NCBI RefSeq assembly: GCF_900105005.1
Contig: NZ_LT629748.1
Span: 806,001-870,000 of the forward strand
Direction: 5' to 3'
Length of the DNA: 64,000 nucleotides
Origin: Halopseudomonas litoralis
GTDB lineage: Bacteria; Pseudomonadota; Gammaproteobacteria; Pseudomonadales; Pseudomonadaceae
Shown: positions 16,508-25,237 of the stretch, one piece after another
Layout: every line of letters begins with the position of its first letter
How positions within the stretch are numbered: position 1 is the stretch's first letter
The notes under the pieces: generated by a model
The model's input: the letters and a program-made list of their open reading frames with translations, nothing else
Told to the model about the DNA's origin: nothing
Database searches by the model: none
Made by a program: the position numbers and the translations under genes

Positions 16508-18346
16508 ATGCATCCCCGTGTAATCGAGGTTACCGAGCGGCTGGTGGAACGCAGTCGGCTGTCACGCGCGGCTTATCTGCAGCAAATGGCCGAAGCGGCT
16601 GCGCGACCGCGGGGTCGCCGCGATCTGTCCTGCAGCAACTTCGCCCACGGCATGGCCGGGTGTTCGGCCGTGGACAAGGACCGCCTGCGGATGGTCGATG
16701 AAGTGAATATCGGTATGGTGACCGCCTATAACGATATGCTCTCGGCGCATCAGCCCTATGAAACCTATCCTGCGCAGATCCGTGAAGCCCTGCGTGCCTT
16801 CGGCGCTACCGGACAGGTGGCAGGCGGTGTGCCGGCCATGTGCGATGGCGTCACCCAGGGCGAGCCGGGAATGGAGCTGTCGCTGGTCAGCCGTGATGTC
16901 ATTGCCATGGGTACGGCGATCGCCTTGTCGCACAACATGTTCGACGCTGCGCTGTGCCTCGGTATCTGCGACAAGATCGTACCGGGATTGTTGATGGGCG
17001 CGTTGCGCTTTGGTCATCTGCCGATACTCTTTGTCCCTGCCGGACCTATGCCCTCGGGTCTGCCCAACAGCGAGAAGGCCCTGGTGCGGCAGCGTTTTGC
17101 CGAAGGCCTGGCCACCCGCGAGGAGCTGCTGGACGCCGAAAGCAAGGCCTACCACGCGCCCGGTACCTGCACCTTCTATGGTACGGCCAACACCAACCAG
17201 ATGCTGCTCGAAGCCATGGGACTTCAATTGCCCGGTGCGTCCTTCATCAATCCCGGCACGCCGTTGCGTGATGCGCTGACCGTGCATGTGGCTGAACAGG
17301 CGGCGCGGCTGGCAAGGGCGGGCGAGGGCAGTTTGGCGTCGATCCTGGATGAGAGAGCCTTGGTCAACGCGCTGGTGGTATTGCTGGCCACCGGCGGCTC
17401 GACCAACCTGACCTTGCACCTGATTGCGATCGGCCAATGCGCCGGGTTGCAATTGAACTGGAGTGACATGGCCGAATTGTCTGAAGTAGTGCCGACGCTG
17501 GCGCGGATCTACCCCAACGGTCAGGCCGACGTGAACCACTTTCAGGCAGCGGGCGGCAGTGCTTTCCTGTTTGCCCAGCTGCTGGAAGGCGGGCTGCTGC
17601 ATGCTGATGTGAACACCATTGCAGGCCCGGGTTTACAGCGCTACACGCACGAGCCGACGCTGGTTGATGGTAGGTTGGCGTGGCGTGATGGCCCTGCAGC
17701 CAGCCTGGATGACAGCATTCTGCGCAGCCTGCGAGCGCCGTTCAAGGTTGATGGCGGGCTGCGACTGGTTGAGGGTGACCTTGGCCGCAGCGTGATCAAG
17801 GTATCTGCTGTCAAACCCGAGCATTGGCAGGTCAGCGCGCCCTGCCGCACGTTTGTGACCCAGGAAGCCTTTGTAACCGCCTTCCAGAATAACGAGTTCG
17901 ATAGCGATGTGATCGTCGTCATTCGTTTTCAGGGGCCGGCGGCCAACGGTATGCCTGAACTGCACAAACTCACGCCCTACCTGGGAGTTCTCCAGGACCG
18001 CGGATTACGGGTGGCGCTGGTAACGGATGGCCGTATGTCCGGGGCATCGGGCAAGGTGCCTGCGGTCATTCATATGAGCCCTGAAGCTCATTCAGGGGGG
18101 CCTATTGCCTGTCTGCGTGACGGTGACATTCTGGATCTCGATGCCGACCGGGGTACCTTGCTGGTGCGGATGGACGAGGCTGAGTGGCAAAGCCGAACCC
18201 CGGCCGTGCATCCACAGCCGGTCCGGCGTGGCTGGGGGCGAGAGCTTTTTGCCTTTGCCCGTACGGCCGCCAGTCCGGCGGAGCAGGGCGCGAGCTGTTT
18301 TACTGAAAGCTTGATTCAGGCCGATGGAGGGCAACATGACGATTGA
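16508..18346 (+). CDS. edd: 6-phosphogluconate dehydratase
   Basis: The first committed Entner-Doudoroff enzyme: 6-phosphogluconate to 2-keto-3-deoxy-6-phosphogluconate (KDPG). The 612-residue IlvD/Edd protein shows [51 protein letters not shown] and GICDKIVPG, which hold the Fe-S cluster Cys, and [12 protein letters not shown]. It begins a compact edd-pgl-eda operon, overlapping pgl by 11 bp. The more common Pseudomonas neighbours glk and gltR are absent here. Confidence 0.96.
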   Translation: MHPRVIEVTERLVERSRLSRAAYLQQMAEAAARPRGRRDLSCSNFAHGMAGCSAVDKDRLRMVDEVNIGMVTAYNDMLSAHQPYETYPAQIREALRAFGATGQVAGGVPAMCDGVTQGEPGMELSLVSRDVIAMGTAIALSHNMFDAALCLGICDKIVPGLLMGALRFGHLPILFVPAGPMPSGLPNSEKALVRQRFAEGLATREELLDAESKAYHAPGTCTFYGTANTNQMLLEAMGLQLPGASFINPGTPLRDALTVHVAEQAARLARAGEGSLASILDERALVNALVVLLATGGSTNLTLHLIAIGQCAGLQLNWSDMAELSEVVPTLARIYPNGQADVNHFQAAGGSAFLFAQLLEGGLLHADVNTIAGPGLQRYTHEPTLVDGRLAWRDGPAASLDDSILRSLRAPFKVDGGLRLVEGDLGRSVIKVSAVKPEHWQVSAPCRTFVTQEAFVTAFQNNEFDSDVIVVIRFQGPAANGMPELHKLTPYLGVLQDRGLRVALVTDGRMSGASGKVPAVIHMSPEAHSGGPIACLRDGDILDLDADRGTLLVRMDEAEWQSRTPAVHPQPVRRGWGRELFAFARTAASPAEQGASCFTESLIQADGGQHDD

Positions 18347-19043
18347 AGAACAGGCCCGCTCTCGCGGGCTCGCCTGGTATCCTGCGGACTCGCCGCAGGC
18401 GCAGGCTGAGGCGGTGGCCACGCATGTAGCGGCGCTGCTGAAAAAAGCCATCGAGCAGCGCGGGCATGCCAGCCTGGCGCTTTCCGGCGGGCGCGGCCCG
18501 GAGTTGTTTCTTCGACGTCTGGAACAAATCCAACTCGACTGGGAAAAGGTAACTATCACCCAGGTGGACGAACGCTGGGTGCCACCGGAGCATGAGCAGA
18601 GCAATGCTGGCTTGATTCAACGTTGCATGCCGCAGCTGTTGCAGCGTGCCACTTGGCTACCCCTATATCAGGGGCGGAGTCTGGAAGCCGATGCGCAGCA
18701 TTGCCATACCATGCTAAAAACGCTGATGCCGGTGGACGTGGTGGTGCTCGGCATGGGCCCAGACGGTCACACGGCCTCGTTGTTCCCGCATATGCCGAAG
18801 CTCCCGGATTACCTGTCCGAGCAGACGCCGGCGCTGTGCATCGCTGTGCCCGAGACAGCTGAGCGGCTGGCTCGACTGAGCATGACCGCAGCGGTGATCA
18901 ATCAGGCGCGCAGCAAGATTCTCGCGCTATCCGGCGAGGACAAGCTTCAACAGCTGGCTACCGCACTGGAAACGAGTGACCCGCTGGCACGGCCGATTGC
19001 GGCTTTTCTCACGCCTTCCATGGATATTTTCTACAGCCCTTGA
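18336..19043 (+). CDS. pgl: 6-phosphogluconolactonase
   Basis: Hydrolyses 6-phosphogluconolactone to 6-phosphogluconate. 235 residues from ATG 18336, which is preceded by GGAGG at 18326-18330 inside the end of edd. SVLALSGGRGPELF-like (SLALSGGRGPELF), VDERWVPPEHEQSN and GMGPDGHTASLFP are the sugar-phosphate binding motifs of the DevB/SOL family. Placed between edd and eda rather than after zwf. zwf is not in this window. Confidence 0.93.
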   Translation: MTIEEQARSRGLAWYPADSPQAQAEAVATHVAALLKKAIEQRGHASLALSGGRGPELFLRRLEQIQLDWEKVTITQVDERWVPPEHEQSNAGLIQRCMPQLLQRATWLPLYQGRSLEADAQHCHTMLKTLMPVDVVVLGMGPDGHTASLFPHMPKLPDYLSEQTPALCIAVPETAERLARLSMTAAVINQARSKILALSGEDKLQQLATALETSDPLARPIAAFLTPSMDIFYSP

Positions 19044-19060
19044 GGCACCTGGATCCTTGA

Positions 19061-19702
19061 ATGAGACTGACTGAAAACACCAGAACCCTTGAGCGGATAT
19101 TTACCGGACAGCGCATCCTGCCGGTGCTCAGCATTCAGCGTGAGGAAGATGTGTTGCCACTGGCTGATGCGCTGGCCGCCGGTGGTATCACCAACCTGGA
19201 GATCACCTTGCGCACGCCCCTGGCATTGTCGGCTATCCGTCTGCTGACGGCACAGCGCCCGGCATTGTGCGTGGGTGCCGGCACCGTGCTGGATGGCCGC
19301 CAGTTCCAATCGGTGCTGGATGCCGGAGCGAAGTTCGTGGTCAGCCCCGGTAGCACTCAGGAATTGCTGACGCTGGGGCTGGATAGTCCGGTGCCGCTCT
19401 TGCCGGGAGTGGCGACGGCCTCGGAAATCATGATGGGCTATCGCCTGGGCTATCGCCACTTCAAGCTGTTCCCCGCTGAAGTCTGTGGCGGCGTGGCATT
19501 GTTGCGGGCTTTTTCAGGCCCCTTTCATGACGTGCGCTTCTGCCCGACCGGCGGGATAACAACCCGGTCTCTGCCGAGTTACCTGGCGCTGAATAATGTC
19601 ATGGCTACCGGCGGCAGTTGGATGGCACCGGCAGCCATGGTAGAGGCGGGAGATTGGGCTGGTATTACGCGGCTTTGTCGGGAATTCGCCAGCACTGACT
19701 GA
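19061..19702 (+). CDS. eda: KDPG aldolase
   Basis: Cleaves KDPG to pyruvate and glyceraldehyde-3-phosphate. The 213-residue class I aldolase has the catalytic Glu segment NLEITLRTP, GAGTVL, VSPG, and the Schiff-base Lys in HFKLFPAEVCGG, followed by FCPTGGI. It is the last gene of edd-pgl-eda. A large inverted repeat, not a classic T-tract terminator, follows. Confidence 0.95.
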   Translation: MRLTENTRTLERIFTGQRILPVLSIQREEDVLPLADALAAGGITNLEITLRTPLALSAIRLLTAQRPALCVGAGTVLDGRQFQSVLDAGAKFVVSPGSTQELLTLGLDSPVPLLPGVATASEIMMGYRLGYRHFKLFPAEVCGGVALLRAFSGPFHDVRFCPTGGITTRSLPSYLALNNVMATGGSWMAPAAMVEAGDWAGITRLCREFASTD

Positions 19703-19763
19703 AGAGACCGGCAAGAGAGAGGTTGATCGGGAAGCGATGATCAGAGGAGGGTAGTGTGTCTGC

Positions 19764-19868
19764 GCGTTGGGGCATCCGCCACAGCGGACACGTAGCAAGT
19801 ACGTCCATGTATGCTCGCGGTTGCCATCCTTGGCAACCGACGGTCCGCTGTGGCGGATGCCCCAACGC
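19764..19868. repeat. Long perfect inverted repeat (26-bp arms) with a nested hairpin
   Basis: Arms at 19764-19789 and 19843-19868 are perfectly complementary over 26 bases and separated by 53 bases. The arm includes GGGGCATCCGCCACAGCGG. A second stem, GGTTGCC...GGCAACC (19819-19825 with 19832-19838), lies inside. There is no T-tract. It fills the 209-bp gap between eda and the universal stress gene. It may be a bidirectional transcription barrier or a dispersed palindromic repeat; only one copy is in this window. Confidence 0.7.
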
Positions 19869-19911
19869 GCTCGCAAGTTTGGTGCCATGATCAACGCTTC
19901 CCTGCGTACTC

Positions 19912-20847
19912 TCAGTCCGGCTTCGAAGGATTCACAAAACCATCCGGCTTGACGATGAGTACATCGCAAGGCACCTCATCCAGCAGGCGTTCGGCAGTAT
20001 GTCCGACCAGAGCATTTTCCAGACGTGAGCGGGAAATGGCGCCCATGATCAGCAGATCGACTTGCTGCTGTTTGACAAAAGTCGGGACCGCCTGCTCAGG
20101 ATAGCCACGCAACAGATGCTGCTCTGCAGGCGCTATCCCGGCCTGGCTGGAAAACTCACTGAAAGCAGTAGCGTGATGCTCCTGCACCTGCGCCGCATAC
20201 CCATCATAGTTCGCCACCAGACCGGTATCGAATGCCAGGGTGTGGGGCAGGGGGTTGTAGCAGTGCAGCGCCTGAACCTCAGCGCCCGTGGCTGCTGCCA
20301 GTGAGCGGCCTGTCGCAAGCAGCTTGTAGTCGAGCGCGGCGGGCTTGTCCGCCTCATGTAGAGGGTCGACACTGACGCCCAATATCTTCAATTTGCCTTC
20401 CGGCTGCTTGACCAGCCACAGCGGTACCGGGCAATGGCGGATCAGATACCAGTCGGTGTTGGTCAGTACCAGACGTTTCAGCAGGTTGTGATGATGGGTG
20501 GTCTTGAGTACCAGATCCGGCTGCTGCTCATGGATGGCGCGCAGTATGTGCCGCTCGTAGCGTTTGCCCCAGACAGCCGAGGTATTCACCGTAAAACCTT
20601 TGGCCCGCAACGGTCCCGCCAGTTGCTCCAGACACTTTTCGCGGTGGCCAAGCAATGTATTGCGAGCATTGGCCAGACTGTCGGTATTGAACAACATGCC
20701 ACCATCGAGCGCCGGAATATAATCACTCAGAAATAACGTGAAGCGCGCTGAAGGATAATACTCAGCCAACTGCTCAGCCCGTCGCAGACAGGGCTGATCC
20801 GTATCGCTGGTCGGATCGATCACTACCAGGATGTGCTCAATATTCAT
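19912..20847 (-). CDS. uspE: Tandem universal stress protein (UspE-like)
   Basis: 311 residues with two Usp domains. The first is at about 1-148 (MNIEHILVVIDPTSDTDQPC) and the second at about 155-305, with the nucleotide-binding pattern GAISRSRLENALVGHTAERL and ending CDVLIVKPDGF. The architecture is that of UspE, a cytoplasmic stress/survival protein. In P. aeruginosa several Usp proteins are Anr dependent and support anaerobic survival. An Anr-like box upstream agrees with this. Confidence 0.87.
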   Translation of the reverse strand: MNIEHILVVIDPTSDTDQPCLRRAEQLAEYYPSARFTLFLSDYIPALDGGMLFNTDSLANARNTLLGHREKCLEQLAGPLRAKGFTVNTSAVWGKRYERHILRAIHEQQPDLVLKTTHHHNLLKRLVLTNTDWYLIRHCPVPLWLVKQPEGKLKILGVSVDPLHEADKPAALDYKLLATGRSLAAATGAEVQALHCYNPLPHTLAFDTGLVANYDGYAAQVQEHHATAFSEFSSQAGIAPAEQHLLRGYPEQAVPTFVKQQQVDLLIMGAISRSRLENALVGHTAERLLDEVPCDVLIVKPDGFVNPSKPD

Positions 20848-21215
20848 TACGCTGCCCCTCGTTGTATGCTGGGTTTGGTCAGTGTGTTCCAGCCTAAGCC
20901 GTTTTTCGCAGTATAGCGCTGATGTAGATCAAACTCGCCTGAATGGGGTATGGCGCTTTGTAATCAGGGCTTGGCCTGTGGCCGTAGCTGGTTTATTCTT
21001 TACGCAGCCTCTTCCAGGGATGAGCCGGCACAGGGAAGCCACATGATGCGCTCAGCTTTTGTTACTCCGTTACTGCATTTTAATAATCTGTCTGCCCAGA
21101 TGGGGGCCTGTCTATGGGCGGATATCGGTGGCCGTGTGCATTCTGATTTTCGACTGATGACGGGCGCTGGGCAGAAGGATGTCCTGCTGACCAATAAACA
21201 GGAGCACCGCTGATT
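20848..21215. other. 368-bp gap between uspE and the PilZ gene
   Basis: It holds an Anr-like site at 20919-20932. A possible 87-codon frame (20950-21213) has no recognisable motif or convincing ribosome site, and I do not call it a gene. The PilZ ribosome site (CAGGAG) is at the right end. Nothing else was recognised. Confidence 0.5.
20919..20932 (-). promoter_or_regulatory. Anr/Fnr-like box before uspE
   Basis: CTGATGTAGATCAA matches the Fnr palindrome TTGAT-N4-ATCAA at 9 of 10 positions. Its centre would put a class II start near 20884 on the minus strand, 37 bases before the uspE ATG. Confidence 0.5.
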
Positions 21216-21617
21216 ATGCAAAGCATGCCCTACCATGGCGCGAAGCCCGAGCCGTTTGATCAGTTCAGCCGCCGAATTACGCGCCATCAGCTGCCTGCCT
21301 ATCTGAATGTCTACAACAGCCATACGGGGCGGTTCATGGGCACCATGGGCAACGTATCCTGTAACGGTTTCATGTTGATCAGCCCGCTACCGGTGATGCT
21401 GGGTGCGGAATACGCCATGCAACTCCACCTGCCGTCGGCGAATGGAGACCAAGTGCAGACACTGGCATTTCGTGCCGTCAGCCGCTGGTGTCGTCCGGAT
21501 CTGACGCCAGGTCATCACGATGCCGGATTCAGTATCGTTGATAACATGCAGGTCTTCGCCAATCTGGCCGACGCGCTACAGCGCTACTTCACTTTTGTGC
21601 ATGCGACGGATGCCTGA
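21216..21617 (+). CDS. PilZ-domain protein
   Basis: 133 residues with a single PilZ domain. The c-di-GMP motifs are visible: RxxxR as R19-R-I-T-R23 and (D/N)xSxxG as NVSCNG around residues 45-50. Proteins of this size act as c-di-GMP receptors or adaptors, often for motility. It follows a CAGGAG ribosome site. No partner is apparent nearby, although two GGDEF/EAL genes lie elsewhere in the window. Confidence 0.82.
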   Translation: MQSMPYHGAKPEPFDQFSRRITRHQLPAYLNVYNSHTGRFMGTMGNVSCNGFMLISPLPVMLGAEYAMQLHLPSANGDQVQTLAFRAVSRWCRPDLTPGHHDAGFSIVDNMQVFANLADALQRYFTFVHATDA

Positions 21618-21701
21618 TCGGGCGGCGTAGGTTACCCTGCCGACATTATCGCGAGCGCGGCAAGATCCGCGTTTGCAGTCAGGCTTCTTCAGGGACCCTT
21701 C

Positions 21702-23165
21702 ATGAGCAAAAGCATCTTCTGGTACGACTTCGAATCCACCGGTATCGACCCCCGCCGCGACCGGCCACTGCAGGTGGCTGGCGTTCGCACGGATGAGGAC
21801 CTCCAGGAAATAGGCGAGCCGCTGTGCATCGATTGCCGGATTTCTCCAGACGTGCTGCCCCACCCCAAGGCCTGCCTGGTCACCGGTATCAGTCCAGACC
21901 GCGCGTTGCGCGGGTTGCCGGAAGCGCAGTTCATCCATCTATTGCACGAGCAGATGGCCGTACCGGGGACCTGCACCGCAGGCTACAACAATCTGCGTTA
22001 TGACGATGAAATGACGCGCTTCTCCCTGTACCGCAATTATTTCGACCCCTATGCGCGGGAATGGCAAGGGGGCAACAGTCGTTGGGATCTGCTGGACGCG
22101 TTGCGCACGGCCCACGCGCTGCGGCCTGACGGCATCAACTGGCCGCAGCAGGATGGTTTTACCAGTTTACGACTGGAGTTGCTGACCGCAGCCAATGGCA
22201 TCGACCACGGTCAAGCGCACGATGCTCTGGCCGATGTGCGGGCGACGATCGCCATGGCCAGATTGCTGAAGCAAGCGCAACCGCGCCTGTATCAATATCT
22301 TTATGATCTGCGCAGCAAGCACAAGGTCAGTGAGCTGATCGACCTGCAGAACCTGCGGCCGTTGGTGCACGTATCCGGGCGTTTCGGTCGGGAACGCAAA
22401 GGGTTGGCGTTGATAGTGCCGCTGGCCTGGCACCCACGTAACCGCAACGCATTGATTGTCTGGGATCTTGCTGTCGAGCCGCACCTGCTGCAGGACCTCT
22501 CGGCTGAGCAGCTCTGCGAGCGACTTTATACGCGCAACGATCAGCTGGCGCCCGGCGAACAGCGCCCCGGCCTCAAGCTGGTGCATATCAACAAGTGTCC
22601 GGTGTTGGCTGATGCAAAAGTATTGCGAGCACAGGATATTGAACGGCTGCAGCTGGATGTGCCGCTGTTGAACGAACGTGCCCAGTGGCTGGCGCAATGG
22701 CGCATATCCGGGCAGCAGAAACTGGCTGCGGTATATGCTGAACGTCAGCCGACGTCTCAGGAGGATGCCGGCGAACCGGACCCCGAAACGCAGCTGTATG
22801 ATGGCTTCATGGCGGATAGAGATCGACAGTTGTTACCGGCTATCCGGCAAGCCGATGGCGCAACATTGAATGCGGCACATTGGCCGCTCCAGGATCAGCG
22901 CCTGGCAGATATATTGAAGCGCTATCGCGCGCGTAACTTTCCTGAATCCCTGAGTGATGCTGAGACCGAAGAATGGCATTATTTCTGCAGCCAGAAACTC
23001 AGTGGCCGAGCATCGGGTGCGCCACTTACATTTGAAATGTTCATGCGGGATATGGAACAGGCGATGAGTGGAGCGGACGAGGCGCAGCGGGAACTGCTCA
23101 CACAATGGCAGGAATATGCGTTGGCGCTGATGAAGAAACTGAAAATGAAAAGCCCCGGCATATAG
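21702..23165 (+). CDS. sbcB: Exodeoxyribonuclease I
   Basis: A 3'-5' single-strand DNA exonuclease used in repair and recombination. The 487-residue protein has the DEDDh catalytic set: Asp and Glu in FWYDFESTGIDP, Asp in YNNLRYDDEM, and HDALADVRAT. An SH3-like and a C-terminal helical extension follow, as in E. coli ExoI. The neighbour is mvaT, as in P. aeruginosa. A terminator overlaps the last codons. Confidence 0.95.
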   Translation: MSKSIFWYDFESTGIDPRRDRPLQVAGVRTDEDLQEIGEPLCIDCRISPDVLPHPKACLVTGISPDRALRGLPEAQFIHLLHEQMAVPGTCTAGYNNLRYDDEMTRFSLYRNYFDPYAREWQGGNSRWDLLDALRTAHALRPDGINWPQQDGFTSLRLELLTAANGIDHGQAHDALADVRATIAMARLLKQAQPRLYQYLYDLRSKHKVSELIDLQNLRPLVHVSGRFGRERKGLALIVPLAWHPRNRNALIVWDLAVEPHLLQDLSAEQLCERLYTRNDQLAPGEQRPGLKLVHINKCPVLADAKVLRAQDIERLQLDVPLLNERAQWLAQWRISGQQKLAAVYAERQPTSQEDAGEPDPETQLYDGFMADRDRQLLPAIRQADGATLNAAHWPLQDQRLADILKRYRARNFPESLSDAETEEWHYFCSQKLSGRASGAPLTFEMFMRDMEQAMSGADEAQRELLTQWQEYALALMKKLKMKSPGI

Positions 23166-23177
23166 CAGGGGCTTTTT
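23147..23177 (+). terminator. Rho-independent terminator of sbcB
   Basis: A stem of about 9 bp (AAAAGCCCC with GGGGCTTTT), an 11-base loop and a T-tract. The left arm lies within the last sbcB codons. It can also act on the convergent mvaT transcript. Confidence 0.8.
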
Positions 23178-23204
23178 CTTGGTACCAACCTGCGGAGTCG
23201 AAAC

Positions 23205-23576
23205 TCAGCCCAGGATGGTTGCCCAACTTTCTACTGTTTCCGCACCGTACTGTTCTTTCCAGGCTTTCAACGTCTTGTGGTTGCCGCCCTTGGTTTCGAT
23301 GATGTCACCGGTTTTCGGGTTCTTGTACTGTTTGACCTTGCGAGCCCGTTTGACAACAGGTGCGCTGGCCGTTTTGCTGCTGGACAGTTTGTTCTGCGGG
23401 TCAAGGAGAGCGATCACATCTTTCTGGCCCTTGCCGTACTGTTCCATCAGTTTGTTCAGCTTCTCTTCAAACTCGAGTTCTTTCTTCAGCTTGTCATCAT
23501 TTGACAGCGAATTGAGCCGGTCAGTCAGATCGCGAATGGTTTCTTTGATCTGGCGGTATTCCTGCAACATGGACAT
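23205..23576 (-). CDS. mvaT: H-NS family nucleoid protein MvaT
   Basis: A xenogeneic silencer of AT-rich DNA. 123 residues from ATG 23576 (MSMLQEYRQI), which follows AAGGA; an upstream in-frame extension is not supported. The N-terminal oligomerisation coiled coil (DKLKKELEFEEKLNKLMEQY) and the C-terminal DNA-binding segment (RKVKQYKNPKTGDIIETKGG, then NHKTLKAWKEQYG) match MvaT/MvaU. The region upstream (23577-23860) is AT rich, consistent with self-binding. Confidence 0.94.
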   Translation of the reverse strand: MSMLQEYRQIKETIRDLTDRLNSLSNDDKLKKELEFEEKLNKLMEQYGKGQKDVIALLDPQNKLSSSKTASAPVVKRARKVKQYKNPKTGDIIETKGGNHKTLKAWKEQYGAETVESWATILG

Positions 23577-23864
23577 GGGGGGTTCCTTTTTGAAGTATAG
23601 AATCAGTGAGGGTAATAATAGTTTATGGTTAGCGGGATGCACAAGAAGTTAAAGCAGTATCAGCCTGTTTAAATGAATCTTTTTGTGAAGATGCATCTGA
23701 ATACTTCGTTATGTCGTTGAGGCAGCGTTGAGTAATTTGAAAACACACAGATGATAAGTTCCCTCTTTCTTTGAGTTGAGGCGGCGAAGCGGCTGAAATT
23801 TTCTCTGACTCGGAGTAGAATACGCCGCTTTCGAGCTCTAGCCCGACCCTGTGGAGTTGATTTG

Positions 23865-24716
23865 ATGCGTACCTTTCGATTGGTAATCGCCTGCCCCGAC
23901 CGCGTGGGGATTGTGGCCAAGGTCAGTAACCTGCTGGCAACTCATAATGGCTGGATCACTGAAGCCAACCACCATTCAGACAACCTGTCCGGCTGGTTCT
24001 TCATGCGTCACGAAATTCGTGCCGACTCGCTGCCCTTTGATGTGGACGGCTTGCGCGCTGTATTCGCGCCCATCGCTGAAGAGTATGAAATGGAGTGGCA
24101 TGTCAGCGACTCCGCGCAACGCAAGAAAGTGGTTTTGATGGCCAGCCGCGAATCACATTGTCTGGCTGACTTGTTGCATCGCTTCCATAGCGGTGAGTTG
24201 GATTGCGATATAACCAGTGTTATCTCCAACCATAACGACCTGCGCAGTATGGTTGAATGGCACGGCATCCCTTTTCACCATGTCCCTGTTGACCCGCAGG
24301 ACAAGAAGCCGGCCTTTGATGAAGTTACTCGTCTGGTGAATGCACAGCAGGCGGATTGTATCGTGTTGGCGCGCTATATGCAGATTCTGCCTGCCGATCT
24401 ATGTGAGCAATATGCCCGGCGCGTGATCAATATTCATCATAGCTTTCTGCCTTCTTTTGTTGGTGCTCGTCCCTACCATCAGGCAGCGCAGCGCGGGGTA
24501 AAACTCATTGGCGCTACTTGCCACTATGTTACTGAAGAGCTGGATGCCGGTCCGATTATCGAACAGGACGTAGTACGCATTACCCATCGACATAATGCCG
24601 ATGACATGGTTCGTCTCGGTAAAGATGTAGAAAAAATGGTGCTTTCCCGTGGTTTGCGCTATCACTTGGAAGACAGAGTGTTAGTTCACGATAATAAAAC
24701 CGTGGTATTTGGCTGA
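23865..24716 (+). CDS. purU: Formyltetrahydrofolate deformylase
   Basis: Hydrolyses 10-formyl-THF to THF and formate, balancing one-carbon pools. 283 residues: an N-terminal ACT domain (MRTFRLVIACPDRVGIVAKV) and a formyltransferase-like catalytic domain with VINIHHSFLPSFVGARPYHQ and LIGATCHYVTEELDAGPIIE. The ATG at 23865 is used; a TAGAAT hexamer near 23814 may be its -10. It neighbours mvaT, as in P. aeruginosa. Confidence 0.94.
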   Translation: MRTFRLVIACPDRVGIVAKVSNLLATHNGWITEANHHSDNLSGWFFMRHEIRADSLPFDVDGLRAVFAPIAEEYEMEWHVSDSAQRKKVVLMASRESHCLADLLHRFHSGELDCDITSVISNHNDLRSMVEWHGIPFHHVPVDPQDKKPAFDEVTRLVNAQQADCIVLARYMQILPADLCEQYARRVINIHHSFLPSFVGARPYHQAAQRGVKLIGATCHYVTEELDAGPIIEQDVVRITHRHNADDMVRLGKDVEKMVLSRGLRYHLEDRVLVHDNKTVVFG

Positions 24717-24764
24717 GTTTGACCTGCCCGATGCCCCGGCGATAACAGGCGGGAGCGAGACGGT

Positions 24765-25184
24765 ATGCTCAAGTCATTGAAAGTGCGCGACTACATGAAT
24801 AGGGAGCCGGTAACCTTCTCTCCGGAAACGGATTTGTTCAAGGCGGTCGATCTGTTGTTGGCCCATCGTATTTCCGGTGCGTCGGTAATCGACGCTCAGG
24901 GTTATCTGGTGGGCGTTCTATCAGAGAGTGATTGCCTGCGTGCGATTCTCGGCGGCAGCTATTTTGAAGAAGTGGGCGGTACGGTTGCTTCATTCATGAG
25001 TGAAGTGGTGGAAACCATCGATGCTGACGCCAATATTCTCAAGGCAGCGGAACACTTCGTGGAAAGGAACCGCCGACGCCTGCCGGTGATGGAACAGGGG
25101 CGACTGGTGGGGCAGATAAGCCGTCGCGATCTGTTGGTGGCGTTGAAGTCGTTCAATGATCATGGTGTGCCGAAGACGGGTTGA
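24765..25184 (+). CDS. CBS-domain pair protein
   Basis: 139 residues made of two CBS domains (a Bateman module): residues about 7-62 (VRDYMNREPVTFSPETDLFK) and about 75-130 (VASFMSEVVETIDADANILK). Such proteins sense adenine nucleotides, but no effector domain is attached here and the ligand is unknown. It lies 48 bp after purU and may be co-transcribed. A strong terminator follows. Confidence 0.85.
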   Translation: MLKSLKVRDYMNREPVTFSPETDLFKAVDLLLAHRISGASVIDAQGYLVGVLSESDCLRAILGGSYFEEVGGTVASFMSEVVETIDADANILKAAEHFVERNRRRLPVMEQGRLVGQISRRDLLVALKSFNDHGVPKTG

Positions 25185-25190
25185 GAATAA

Positions 25191-25220
25191 AAAAGCCGCA
25201 CCCGGAAGGGTGCGGCTTTT
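25191..25220. terminator. Bidirectional terminator between the CBS gene and ahpF
   Basis: A 13-bp perfect stem (AAAAGCCGCACCC with GGGTGCGGCTTTT) and a GGAA loop. It is placed between two convergent genes and can serve both. Confidence 0.9.
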
Positions 25221-25237
25221 GTTTACTGCAGCATTAA

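Noticed and set aside
19665..19952. Two facing open frames that both begin MGHPPQRT
   Set aside because: The shared start is a by-product of the 26-bp inverted repeat; neither has other support.
20950..21213. An 87-codon frame before the PilZ gene
   Set aside because: No recognisable motif, weak start, and Cys/Met-rich sequence without clear conservation signs.
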